A stretch of 61,061 nt of DNA from Spirochaetia bacterium. Lineage in GTDB: Bacteria > Spirochaetota > Spirochaetia > Treponematales > Treponemataceae. Location of the stretch: the NCBI GenBank assembly GCA_900769325.1, contig CAAGGF010000050.1, forward strand, positions 1 to 61,061, given 5' to 3'. A program made the translations under genes and the position numbers. The first letter of the stretch is position 1. The number at the start of each line of letters is the position of its first letter. Under the pieces are notes generated by a model. The model worked only from the letters and a program-made list of their open reading frames with translations. It was not told where the DNA came from and did not search any database. Positions 49,698 to 58,636 of the stretch are shown piece after piece.

Positions 49698-49726
49698 AGT
49701 ATAGCATAAAAGACACTTGTAATCAA
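49698..49726 (-). promoter_or_regulatory. purA-mnmE promoter
   Basis: On the minus strand TTGATT (49726-49721), 17 bp, TATACT (49703-49698). The leader is about 135 nt, long enough to hold regulatory structure, though no known purine riboswitch core is evident. Confidence 0.75.
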
Positions 49727-49763
49727 TTGACGGTTTTTTAATGTTCACTTTATTATTTTTTTT

Positions 49764-49772
49764 TGATATAAT
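49764..49772 (+). promoter_or_regulatory. ychF promoter (extended -10)
   Basis: TGA-TATAAT (49764-49772) is an extended -10; no clear -35. The leader is about 70 nt and ends in TTGAGGAAA. Confidence 0.55.
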
Positions 49773-49849
49773 TTTTTTCGAACCTTTGAAAATCCGTTTT
49801 GATGAGTTTTTTTAAGATTCCATTAATTTTTATTTTCTTGAGGAAAAAT

Positions 49850-50980
49850 ATGTCTTTAGATTGTGGTATCGTTGGATTGCCGAATGTCGGTAAATCTACT
49901 ATTTTTTCAGCTTTAACCGCAGCCCCTGCAGAAGCTGCAAATTTTCCGTTTTGTACAATAGATCCAAATGTCGGTATTGTCGATTTGCCGGATGAACGGC
50001 TTGATTTTTTAGCATCTGTTCATAATCCAAAAAAGAAAACTCCAGCCAGCGTAAAATTCGTTGATATTGCAGGTCTTATAAAAGGTGCATCTCAGGGTGA
50101 AGGATTGGGAAATCAGTTTCTTGCAAATATCCGTGAAACAGCCTGCATTGCACATGTTGTAAGGTGTTTTGATAATCCTGATATCATGCATGTCAGGGAA
50201 GATTCAAAAGTAGAAGCTCCGGTTGACCCTGAAAGCGATGTTCTTACCATTAATTTTGAACTTGCACAGGCTGACCTTCAGACTATTTTAAAACGCGAAG
50301 AAAAAAATATAAAAACTGTCCGTGCACTTGGAAAAGACGCGGAAAAACAGCTTGCTCCTTTTAACAGTGCTGTAGCTAAGATTAAACCTCTTTTACAGGA
50401 CGGAAAATGCGCCCGCCTTGCAGATTTAACAGATGATGAAAAACTTGCAGTCCGTGATATGTTTCTTTTGACGATGAAACCCGTTTTGTATGTTGCAAAC
50501 ATCGATGAAGATTCTATTTCAAATGGAACAAACAAATATGTAGAAACCTTAAAGAAAATTGCAGAATCCGAAAAGAGCGAAGTCGTTGTAATCTGCGGTA
50601 AATTTGAAGCAGACCTTGCAGAAATCACGGACGAACAGGACAGAAAAGATTTTATGGATTCTGTCGGTCTAAAAGAAAGCGGCCTTGCAGTTCTTGCACG
50701 GAAAGCCTATCACCTTATGGGGCTTCAGACATTTTTTACAGGTGGTCAGGACGAATGCCGTGCCTGGACAATTCACAGCGGAGATACTGCTCCAAAAGCT
50801 GCCGGCGTAATTCACACTGATTTTGAAAAAGGTTTTATTCGTGCAGAAGCATATTCAATCGACGATTTAAGGCAATATGGTTCAGAACAAAAAATAAAAG
50901 AAGCCGGAAAATACCGTCAGGAAGGAAAAGATTATATCGTAAAAGACGGAGATGTTCTGTTTTTTAAGTTTAATGTCTGA
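49850..50980 (+). CDS. ychF: Redox-regulated ATPase YchF (Obg-related)
   Basis: 376 residues from ATG 49850, preceded by GAGGAAA; an in-frame ATG at 49799 would add 17 unconserved residues. Obg-family G domain with GLPNVGKST (9-17), DIAGLIKGASQGEGLGNQFL and a central coiled coil, then a TGS domain with the ARAYxFxxGDxxxF-type end (KEAGKYRQEGKDYIVKDGDV). In this family G4 is altered so ATP is preferred. Confidence 0.96.
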   Translation: MSLDCGIVGLPNVGKSTIFSALTAAPAEAANFPFCTIDPNVGIVDLPDERLDFLASVHNPKKKTPASVKFVDIAGLIKGASQGEGLGNQFLANIRETACIAHVVRCFDNPDIMHVREDSKVEAPVDPESDVLTINFELAQADLQTILKREEKNIKTVRALGKDAEKQLAPFNSAVAKIKPLLQDGKCARLADLTDDEKLAVRDMFLLTMKPVLYVANIDEDSISNGTNKYVETLKKIAESEKSEVVVICGKFEADLAEITDEQDRKDFMDSVGLKESGLAVLARKAYHLMGLQTFFTGGQDECRAWTIHSGDTAPKAAGVIHTDFEKGFIRAEAYSIDDLRQYGSEQKIKEAGKYRQEGKDYIVKDGDVLFFKFNV

Positions 50981-51097
50981 TTTTTAAAAATTTTTAAATT
51001 TTTTTTAAATTTTTTTGCCGAAAGTGAAAAATAACGCATATATATATAATGAGGGATTTTTAAAAGTTTAAAGTTCCTTAAAAATTGAGGGGGCGTT

Positions 51098-52078
51098 ATG
51101 AAAAAGCTTTCTTTGGTGATTTGCGTTATTTTTCTTTTAAATTCGGTTTTTGCAAACGATGTGAAACTTGTTTCCTGGAATGTTGAAACATTTTTTGATG
51201 CACTGACTTCCGGGGACGAATACAAAGAATTCCGTTCTTCATTTAAATGGAATGAAGCATCTTATAAAAAACGGCTTTCTAAACTTGTGGAAGCGATAAA
51301 AATTCTTGATGCTGATGTTCTTGTCCTTATCGAACTGGAAAATAAAGAAATTCTTTATGACATTTCCAATATGATGCAGGATTTGAGTTTTAAGCGGAAC
51401 AAAATGTATAAATTTTCCTGCTTTGCAAAGAATTCTGGTTCTGCAATTGGTTGCGGGATTTTGAGCCGATTTGAATTGAAAGATCTTTCGGTTCATAATG
51501 TTTGTGTAAAGGGAAAGGCATCTCAGCCTGATATGCGGCCTGTGATGAGGGTTGTGTGTTTTTCCGGCGAAAATGATTTTGTTCTTTATGTGAATCACTG
51601 GAAAAGCATGTCGGGTGGAAAGCTGAAAACTGAAAATTGGCGAAACTGGCAGGAAAGCGTTCTTTCGGCGTTGATTTTCCGGGATTTAGCGGCGGGAACA
51701 AAAAATATCGTCGCATGCGGAGATTTTAACAGGGATTTGTTCGATTTTTCTTTTGCAAGGAAAGATTTTTCTTCGGCTCCTCAATTTTTTTTAAGGCATT
51801 TTATAAGCGAAAAAGGCATTTCAGATTATAAAACCGAAGTTTATTCTGCATGGTTTTCAAACGGAGAATGTGCAGAACCTGGAAGTTATTTTTACAAAGG
51901 AAATTGGAGCAGAATCGACAATATTTTTACTCAAGGTTCTCTAGTCGTCAAAAATTTTTCAGCTGTGCAGAACGAATTGTGGTGTACAGATGAAGGCCTT
52001 CCTGAAAAGTACAGCGTTTTCTACGGTTCAGGATTTTCTGACCATCTTCCGCTTGAGTGCGTGTTTGAGGTTAACTGA
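51098..52078 (+). CDS. Secreted endonuclease/exonuclease/phosphatase-fold protein
   Basis: 326 residues with a signal peptide (residues 1-20, cut near VFAN). EEP fold markers in order: LVSWNVETFFD, VLIELENKE (metal Glu), NHWKSMSGG, ACGDFNRD and SDHLPLECVF (catalytic His). The substrate could be DNA, a phosphoinositide-type lipid or another phosphodiester; export argues for an extracellular or periplasmic substrate. GAGGGGG precedes the ATG. It is flanked by its own AT-rich promoter region. Confidence 0.85.
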   Translation: MKKLSLVICVIFLLNSVFANDVKLVSWNVETFFDALTSGDEYKEFRSSFKWNEASYKKRLSKLVEAIKILDADVLVLIELENKEILYDISNMMQDLSFKRNKMYKFSCFAKNSGSAIGCGILSRFELKDLSVHNVCVKGKASQPDMRPVMRVVCFSGENDFVLYVNHWKSMSGGKLKTENWRNWQESVLSALIFRDLAAGTKNIVACGDFNRDLFDFSFARKDFSSAPQFFLRHFISEKGISDYKTEVYSAWFSNGECAEPGSYFYKGNWSRIDNIFTQGSLVVKNFSAVQNELWCTDEGLPEKYSVFYGSGFSDHLPLECVFEVN

Positions 52079-52093
52079 CAGTTTTTAATCTTT

Positions 52094-53473
52094 TTAAATT
52101 TCTGAAAAACCTGCGTTGATTTTGTTCATGACATTGTAAAAATCAGGGAAAGAAACGCTTGAACATTCTGCATTGTTGACGATTATTTCCTGACCGTCTT
52201 CTAATGCAAGTCCCATGCACGCAAAAGCCATTGCAATTCTGTGGTCGTTGTAACTTTCGATTATGCCACCTTTTAGTGCAAAATCAGGATTTTTTTCTCC
52301 AGATTTTAAGAATTTGCTTTTTCCTTCGATTACAAGGGAATTGCCTGCGATGTAGATTTTTGTTCCGAGTGTTGAAAGATGTTCCTGAAGAACTTTTACG
52401 CGGTCTGTTTCTTTTTTACGGCAGACTTCAACATCATCGATGATAATTTTTCCTTGAGTGAATGCTGCACAGACTGAAAGTGCACAGATTGCATCTGGAA
52501 AACCGCTTATGTTTACATGAAGAGTTGAGTCGGGATGATTTTCTGTTGAAAGAAATCCTTTGTTTTTGGAAAATTTTCCGCCTTTTACGATTAAATCTGT
52601 GCCGCAAGATGTTTTTTGTTCTGTTATGTCGGCTCCAAGCGATTTTAAAATATCTACGATTGCCCTGTCGCCTTGAGTTTTTGATTCATCGATGTTTTTG
52701 ATTGTAATTTGGCTGTCTGTTAATATTGCTGCAACTAACGGAAAAGCAACGGCTTCCCAGTCTGAAGGAATTGTTTTTGTAAACGATTTAAAAGGAGTAG
52801 GTCCTGTGACTGTTATGGATTTAAAATCTTCTGAGTGTTCAACTTTTGCACCGAGTTCTTTGAGCCACTGGCATGTCATTTCAAGAAAAGGAGTTTCTTT
52901 TGGGTCTGTGAGTGTTATATGAGTTTTTCCATTTAGCTGAGTAGACGCCATCATAATTCCGCTTATGTACTGTGAAAGTTTTCCATCTGTTGTAATTGAC
53001 TGGTTTTCTTTTACAGGACCTTTTATGATGACAGGACATGAGTTTTTTTCTTTTGTGAGGGTATATGCCTGTGCCCCCATTTGTTTAAGTGCATCTAAAA
53101 GGTGTGAAACTGGTCGTGTGCGTAAAGATTCGTCGCCTGTGAAAACGCTGAAACCGTCGAAAATTGCTGCCATTGGTGCCATAAAATATAAAAGCGAACC
53201 AGAATCCCCACAGTCAACGACATTTGAAGGAAGATGGGCATTTTTTCCGGCTCCTTCGACAATCCATTCAGAATTGTTTGAGATGTCAACTTTTGCCCCG
53301 AACAGTTTTACGGCCTGACTTGAACTTATGCAGTCAGCACCTGGAAGCGGATTTTTTATATGAGAAGTTCCTTCTGCGATTGAAGAAAATAAAAGTGCCC
53401 TTATTGTATGACTTTTTGAGCCTGGAACTGAGATTTGTCCGGAAAGCGATGATTTTTTTGAAAGAATTTTCAT
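52094..53473 (-). CDS. aroA: 3-phosphoshikimate 1-carboxyvinyltransferase (EPSP synthase)
   Basis: Sixth step of the shikimate pathway. 459 residues from the ATG at 53473. PGSKSHTIRALL (17-28) holds the catalytic Lys and Arg; the second signature reads DCGDSGSLLYFMAP where CGNSGTTMR or GDAGTAxRF are commoner, so glyphosate-class assignment is not safe. YNDHRIAMAFA is the C-terminal signature. A GTG at 53479 gives a longer frame, but it lies between the -10 and the ATG, so the ATG is the better start. Confidence 0.94.
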   Translation of the reverse strand: MKILSKKSSLSGQISVPGSKSHTIRALLFSSIAEGTSHIKNPLPGADCISSSQAVKLFGAKVDISNNSEWIVEGAGKNAHLPSNVVDCGDSGSLLYFMAPMAAIFDGFSVFTGDESLRTRPVSHLLDALKQMGAQAYTLTKEKNSCPVIIKGPVKENQSITTDGKLSQYISGIMMASTQLNGKTHITLTDPKETPFLEMTCQWLKELGAKVEHSEDFKSITVTGPTPFKSFTKTIPSDWEAVAFPLVAAILTDSQITIKNIDESKTQGDRAIVDILKSLGADITEQKTSCGTDLIVKGGKFSKNKGFLSTENHPDSTLHVNISGFPDAICALSVCAAFTQGKIIIDDVEVCRKKETDRVKVLQEHLSTLGTKIYIAGNSLVIEGKSKFLKSGEKNPDFALKGGIIESYNDHRIAMAFACMGLALEDGQEIIVNNAECSSVSFPDFYNVMNKINAGFSEI

Positions 53474-53479
53474 GCTCAC

Positions 53480-53488
53480 ATATTAGCA
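53480..53488 (-). promoter_or_regulatory. Extended -10, leaderless start of aroA
   Basis: On the minus strand TGC-TAATAT (53488-53480) is followed by six bases and the ATG at 53473. Confidence 0.65.
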
Positions 53489-53563
53489 AAAAACAGAGAA
53501 ATTGAACAGTAGAAAAAAATAGAAAAATCACCTTAAGAAAAAAAGTTTGAAAACGCCTTAAAT

Positions 53564-54652
53564 TTACCTGACTTTTAAAAGAATTCCGATTGTTGCGATT
53601 GTGATAAGAATCTGCATAATCATGAATTTTATTAAAACTTGTGTTGGAGACCAGCCTTTGTTCTTTCTTAAATGGTCGTGAAGAGGAAAGCGAACTTTGC
53701 TGAAAATTTTAATTTTGAAGAATCTTAAAAGGAAAACTTTCAAAAGCCCTGTTCCTCCGTTTAAGAACATTATCGTAGAAGTTGCAATAAAAAGGAAAGG
53801 ATTGCAGCTTATCATTACCATAGAACCGATGAAAAATCCGAGTGCCCGTGAACCTGCATCTCCCATTAAAACTGAACTTGGAAATGCGTTGTGCCAGAGG
53901 TAACCCATCAAAACTCCGGCGAGCGTAAATGTGATTGAAGCCCAGCCAGCCCCGTCTTTAATGTGCGGAATTTGAAGGTATTTTGTGATGTCGATGTGCC
54001 CGAGTACAAAATAGAAAATTATTCCAAGAGTAATGAGTGCGATAAGAACTAAAGTTCCGCTTAAACCGTCAACTCCGTCTGAACAGTTTGTAACATTTAT
54101 GCTGACCCAGAGGACTATTATTGAAATTATGAAAAAAACTGCCGGATGAACTATGATGCCGAAGTTATTTTCAGGCGTTCCGCTTACAAAAGGAATCCAG
54201 AACACGATTTTTCCTTCTGGGTTCATTTTTAGAAGAAGATTATAGATTAAAATTGAAGCGGCAACGCATATTACTAAATCGAGAAATCCTTTTAAATATT
54301 CGCCCCAACTTGAAACGCTTTTATCATCTAAAAATCCTGTGAGCATTGTAATCCATGTTAAAAAAATGATTCCGCACTGGAAAAAATTTAACGGCACGAA
54401 AATTATGCACAAGAGAACGAACATCGTGATGAAAATTACGCCGGCACCAGTCGGTTTTCCTTTTGCAACTTCTGCGTTTATCGTGAATTCCCTGCCGCGG
54501 TCGTGCGGAAGAAATTTGTACATTTTTGGAATTAATTTAAAAGAAAGAAAAAATCCGCTGTAAAGTGTCAGTGAAATTAAAACGATGTAAGACTGTAAAA
54601 GCCTCGCCGGTCCCCAGAATTGTTGAAGATACCCACCCAAATAATAAATCAT
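53564..54652 (-). CDS. mraY: Phospho-N-acetylmuramoyl-pentapeptide-transferase
   Basis: 362 residues, ten membrane segments; makes lipid I from UDP-MurNAc-pentapeptide and undecaprenyl phosphate. Signatures KGKPTGAGV-type AKGKPTGAGVIFI, GFLDDKSVSSWGEYLKG (catalytic Asp pair), NCSDGVDGLSG and HNAFPSSVLMGDAGSRALG. It lies downstream of the PurH-like gene with a 48-bp gap, away from the mur genes at 41-46 kb. Confidence 0.96.
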   Translation of the reverse strand: MIYYLGGYLQQFWGPARLLQSYIVLISLTLYSGFFLSFKLIPKMYKFLPHDRGREFTINAEVAKGKPTGAGVIFITMFVLLCIIFVPLNFFQCGIIFLTWITMLTGFLDDKSVSSWGEYLKGFLDLVICVAASILIYNLLLKMNPEGKIVFWIPFVSGTPENNFGIIVHPAVFFIISIIVLWVSINVTNCSDGVDGLSGTLVLIALITLGIIFYFVLGHIDITKYLQIPHIKDGAGWASITFTLAGVLMGYLWHNAFPSSVLMGDAGSRALGFFIGSMVMISCNPFLFIATSTIMFLNGGTGLLKVFLLRFFKIKIFSKVRFPLHDHLRKNKGWSPTQVLIKFMIMQILITIATIGILLKVR

Positions 54653-54700
54653 AAAAATCCTCTTTAGGAGCCTTTAAAAATTTCAGTTTTTAGAGGCGTT

Positions 54701-56290
54701 TTAGTATGTCAGATGCTGAATTCCTGTAAATACCATGCAGATTCCTTTTTCGTTGCAGTAATTGATGAATGCTTCGTCTGTCGGGGTTCCGCCGGTCTGA
54801 ATTATTGCCTTGATTCCGTAATCTGCAATGCACTTCAGCCTGTCATCGAAAGTAATTGCAGAATCGCATACTAAAATTTCGGCAGAATCATTTGAATTGT
54901 TAGAGAAATTTCTTGAATCTTCCAGTGCATAGCGGATTGCTTTCTGCATCGTAGATTGACCTGTTGCAATTCCTGTCGTTGCGTGATTTTTTAAAACGAT
55001 TGCTGAATAAGATTTTGAAGAAAGAATTACCATCATGCCGAATGCCATTTCATCAACCTGACTTTGATCCGGGCGGTTTACAGTTACGACTTTCCAATGG
55101 TCAAAAAGTTTTGAGTCCGTTGTCTGAAGAAGAAGGCCGCCGTCGATGGAAACTGTTTCAAAATTCTGGCTGCACAAATTTGAAGCGAGAAGAAGCTGAA
55201 AATTTTTGTTTTCGGAAAGAATCTGGCGTGCTTCTTTTGTAAAGTCCGGGGCAACGATTGTCCTGATGTTGAGTTTTTTTATTTCGTTTGCAGCGTTTTC
55301 ATCGATAACTGAACTTGAACCGATTACGGCATTCTGAAAGGCTTCTATGTCGCAGCTGTAAGTTTTTTTAAGAGAATCCGTTACATTTGAAGAAAGGGAC
55401 GCTCCGATTACGGTTGCATTTTTTATTCCGATTGTAAAGACATTTCCTGCCATCGGGCTGAATTGAGTTGTATACGGATAATTTTCGTGGTTTACAGTCG
55501 GAATGCTGAACGGTGATTTTATTAATTTCATGAAGTAGGTGATTGCTTTCCATGCGGCATTTACATTTATCATCGCGTTGAAACTCGTTTCTGAGCCTTG
55601 AATTTTTTTGAGTCCGTTTAAAGAACTTGGAAAATTGTCAATTTTATAAAGGGAAGCAATTTGCTGTTTGTTGGCACCGTGCTTTAATTTTTTTGAATAC
55701 TGATACGGAATCATAAAATATGTCGGGAAAAAATATTTTTCTTTCTGAATGAAAATTGAATCAGAAAGGGATGCACTGAATGCCGAAGAAATGTTTAACG
55801 CCTTGCTTGCAAGAAAAATTCTGAATTCCTGTGAAATGCTGTCTGTCCTGATTTTGAGCATTGCATCTGCATAATCGACCGGATCTGTTAAAATTAAAAC
55901 CGAATTGTAATTTTTTACTGCGGCATGGAGCATGAAAGTCTTTTTTAAGGAAATTTCTTTTTTTACGAAATACAAATTGTAAAGCTGCTTTGCCGGCATG
56001 TTTGTTATATTTAAATTTGTGCAGACGAGTGAAATCTGGTCTTCTGAATCGTCTGAAAAATATGCAGTTCGGCCTGCGTTTAAAATATTTTTTACAAGAT
56101 TCGGGAAAACTTCGCCGTCCGGGTCAGAATTGTCAAGGCATTCGTACTCCCTGAAAGGAATATTGTTCGCCGTTAAAATTCTTGCCGTTTCGCCTGCGGA
56201 AATGATTTCCCAATTAGAACGCACAAGAAATTCAGCAAGAGTTTCGATTTTGTCGTTATTTTCGCAGAATAGAATTGCCCTGTTCTTCAT
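54701..56290 (-). CDS. Divergent PurH-like protein (AICAR transformylase / IMP cyclohydrolase family)
   Basis: 529 residues. The C-terminal half follows AICAR transformylase: HGANKQQIASLY (for HGENPHQAAFY), HATTGIATGQSTMQKAIRYA, and a close match at the end (GIKAIIQTGGTPTDEAFINY, then MVFTGIQHLTY). The N-terminal MGS-like half keeps IISAGETARILTANNIP but lacks the DGRVKTLHPK motif needed for IMP cyclohydrolase. The transformylase KHxxPxG catalytic stretch seems replaced (VNHENYPY). It may perform only one reaction or something related. AAGGAAA precedes the ATG. It overlaps the DUF4954 gene by 35 bp. Confidence 0.78.
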   Translation of the reverse strand: MKNRAILFCENNDKIETLAEFLVRSNWEIISAGETARILTANNIPFREYECLDNSDPDGEVFPNLVKNILNAGRTAYFSDDSEDQISLVCTNLNITNMPAKQLYNLYFVKKEISLKKTFMLHAAVKNYNSVLILTDPVDYADAMLKIRTDSISQEFRIFLASKALNISSAFSASLSDSIFIQKEKYFFPTYFMIPYQYSKKLKHGANKQQIASLYKIDNFPSSLNGLKKIQGSETSFNAMINVNAAWKAITYFMKLIKSPFSIPTVNHENYPYTTQFSPMAGNVFTIGIKNATVIGASLSSNVTDSLKKTYSCDIEAFQNAVIGSSSVIDENAANEIKKLNIRTIVAPDFTKEARQILSENKNFQLLLASNLCSQNFETVSIDGGLLLQTTDSKLFDHWKVVTVNRPDQSQVDEMAFGMMVILSSKSYSAIVLKNHATTGIATGQSTMQKAIRYALEDSRNFSNNSNDSAEILVCDSAITFDDRLKCIADYGIKAIIQTGGTPTDEAFINYCNEKGICMVFTGIQHLTY

Positions 56291-58439
56291 AAAATGTTTC
56301 CTTTAAGTTTTTTATAAATTCTTTCGTGTCTTTTTCCAAAGTGATTAAAAAATCGTTGTTTTCAAGTTTTCCAAGAACATTGAGCATTTCGTCTGTGTTC
56401 CTGTAAGTCATCATTCTGTAGTAATCCGTGAAGTCTTTTCTTCTTGAGTCAAGCGAGGATTTGTACATATCGTTTGCAACAATTTGAGTATCGTTTACAA
56501 AATCGTCGATTATTTCTCTTGTAAAATCTGAAATTTTTCTTGAATAGAGTTTTTCCAAAAGCCAGATTGAATAACGCGCCTGCCAGAGAAGATAATTTTT
56601 TTCACATTCGTCGTAAAAATCGTGGACTTCATTCCAGCTGTTAATTTTTTTAGATTTTATGAGTGAAAATAGTTCCGTAAGTTTTTCTTCTGGAATTACC
56701 TGACCGCCTGCATTGTGCCATTTTGTGTAAAGCGGATATTCTAAAATTTGAGTGAAAAGTGCCTGAATTGAAGCGGAATTTTTTAAGAATTCTTTTGTGC
56801 GAAGAAGAATTGTTGCAACATAGAATTTTACGATTTTTCGGTACATTTTGTACGCTTTCACGGGTTTACAGATTTGTGCCCCGAATTTTTTCTGGCAAAT
56901 ATCATCGTGCAGGATAAAATCGAGGTTTTCGTTTTTGTGAAGAAAATCTTTTGCTTCCTGATAAAGTTCTTCGTCAGTTTTTTGAGAAGTTTCTGTGTCT
57001 TTATTTTTATCCGAAAAAAACTGCTCTTTTGTAAGGTTTATGATTCTTTTTATTGCAGCAAGAACTTCCTGAATCGTGTCCGGGGCTAACGGATTTGTTT
57101 CTATGTGCTGAACTTTGATTTTTCGTTTGTCGCGGCTCTGGAATTTGTAGTTGTTGCGGGAAATTGCAAACATATCGTAAAGATACCACCATGCCGGAAT
57201 TATGTTTATTTTTTCTGATTTTTTATCTGGAGCGACAAGGCTGAAAGGGTAGAGAATGTCCAGTTCCGCCTGATAAGAACCTTTTGCTACAAGAACAAAA
57301 CTTGCAAAACGGCTGTTGTGTTTAAAATCTGAACAGAGTCCCGGCCAGAATCCGCGTCCTGCAATTATTTCACCGTCAGGGCTTCTTGAATTGTGGTTGC
57401 TTCCGATTGTTGCTCCTGAGGCGATGTTTGACTGCCCGGAAATCATGCTTGCAATTAAAAACGAAGAATTATGATGCTGTTCATGGAACGGAAAAATCAG
57501 GTTATTCAGAAGTTCGCAGCAGGAAACTGTTGAATTGTCTCCTAAAATGGAATTTAAAAGACGCGCACCGTATTTTAACTGACAGTTTTTCCCGATTACA
57601 AACCGAACTGCCACAGCCTGATAGAAAACTCTGCTTCCGTAGCCCATAATGCCGTTTACCATTTCGACGCCTTCACCAATCTGGCTTGATTCTTCTTCCG
57701 ATGAAAGAACCGTTATGTTTTTGAGTTTGAAAGCACCTTTTATGTAGGCATTGCACCCGATTTTTGCATCTTTTATGACAGTCGTGTTTTTGATGACAGT
57801 GTTTTTTCCGACAGTGCCGAATGTAGTTTCGTGCGGATTGTTTAAATTTTCTGTTAATTCCTTGAAGCGTTCAAGAAGAATTTTATCGTCCCTGAAATTT
57901 GACCAGATGTATGCATCGGTTGTGAGCATGCTTTCAAAAGGAAGAACTGAACGGCCCTCGTTTTCGTTTCTGACTGCGATTTGAATTCTGTTTGATTCAG
58001 GTTCATTTTCTTTTATAAAGCCGTTCCCGAATTTTGAATGTGAAGTGCAGCACATTTCTTGTATATTGAAGAGAATTGAATTTGAGTCGATTCTGTAGTT
58101 TTCAAGGTAATTTACATTCTGAATTGCAATGTCGTCATTTAAAATTGTATTTTTAAGATAGGAATTGAAAATGCCTGCGTGAAGTTCTAAATCGTGAAAT
58201 TTTAAATTTATGTTTCTAAGATTTCCGATTATTACAAAGCCTGAAAAAAAAGAATCCTGGATGAAAGACGGGTCAAATTCTTTTGTGCTGACATAAAAAT
58301 TTTCCCATAAATCGCCTGAAAATCTGTTCCTGTTCTGTTTTAAAATGTTTATTTCGTCTTGAGTTAAATGCCTTTTATCTTTTAAAAGAGAGGAGTCGAT
58401 TTTGATTTTTTTGCTGTTTACTTCTATTATTTGGGGCAT
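56256..58439 (-). CDS. DUF4954 family protein (left-handed beta-helix type)
   Basis: 727 residues. The region about 200-370 shows hexapeptide-like turns (VGKNTVIKNTTVIKDAKIGC, IGKNCQLKYGARLLNSILGD), with SGQSNIASGATIGSNHNSRS and DGEIIAGRGFWPGLCSDFKH typical of DUF4954. The C-terminal 300 residues are helical. Sugar-nucleotide or acyl transfer is possible by fold, but function is not established. The ATG at 58439 is preferred: the longer frame from 58475 begins inside the -35 of a leaderless promoter. First gene of a DUF4954-PurH-like-mraY unit. Confidence 0.85.
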   Translation of the reverse strand: MPQIIEVNSKKIKIDSSLLKDKRHLTQDEINILKQNRNRFSGDLWENFYVSTKEFDPSFIQDSFFSGFVIIGNLRNINLKFHDLELHAGIFNSYLKNTILNDDIAIQNVNYLENYRIDSNSILFNIQEMCCTSHSKFGNGFIKENEPESNRIQIAVRNENEGRSVLPFESMLTTDAYIWSNFRDDKILLERFKELTENLNNPHETTFGTVGKNTVIKNTTVIKDAKIGCNAYIKGAFKLKNITVLSSEEESSQIGEGVEMVNGIMGYGSRVFYQAVAVRFVIGKNCQLKYGARLLNSILGDNSTVSCCELLNNLIFPFHEQHHNSSFLIASMISGQSNIASGATIGSNHNSRSPDGEIIAGRGFWPGLCSDFKHNSRFASFVLVAKGSYQAELDILYPFSLVAPDKKSEKINIIPAWWYLYDMFAISRNNYKFQSRDKRKIKVQHIETNPLAPDTIQEVLAAIKRIINLTKEQFFSDKNKDTETSQKTDEELYQEAKDFLHKNENLDFILHDDICQKKFGAQICKPVKAYKMYRKIVKFYVATILLRTKEFLKNSASIQALFTQILEYPLYTKWHNAGGQVIPEEKLTELFSLIKSKKINSWNEVHDFYDECEKNYLLWQARYSIWLLEKLYSRKISDFTREIIDDFVNDTQIVANDMYKSSLDSRRKDFTDYYRMMTYRNTDEMLNVLGKLENNDFLITLEKDTKEFIKNLKETFYEEQGNSILRK

Positions 58440-58446
58440 GTTGTTA

Positions 58447-58475
58447 ATTTTAACTGTGAGAATAGTGTTTGTCAA
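58447..58475 (-). promoter_or_regulatory. Leaderless promoter of the DUF4954-PurH-like-mraY unit
   Basis: On the minus strand a perfect TTGACA (58475-58470), 17 bp, TAAAAT (58452-58447), then 7 bp to the ATG at 58439. Confidence 0.85.
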
Positions 58476-58636
58476 ATGCAGAATTTTAAATCTTTTTCTG
58501 AAATCTCCTGTATTTTTTTTACTTTTTTACAGGCATTTTTTTATCAGTAGAATTTTATTTGTTTTTTTTGTATTATGCTTTTGTTAAAGATTTTTAAATT
58601 TGTATCAGGGGGAAGTGTCGTTCACTTTTTTGAATT

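Noticed and set aside
49556..49700. Purine riboswitch before purA
   Set aside because: The leader is long enough, but no three-way junction with the conserved loop bases can be drawn.
58440..58475. TTG start of the DUF4954 gene at 58475
   Set aside because: It coincides with a perfect TTGACA -35 box whose -10 lies 7 bases before the ATG at 58439.
58440..58636. glmS ribozyme
   Set aside because: The leader before glmS is short and AT-rich and lacks the conserved ribozyme core.
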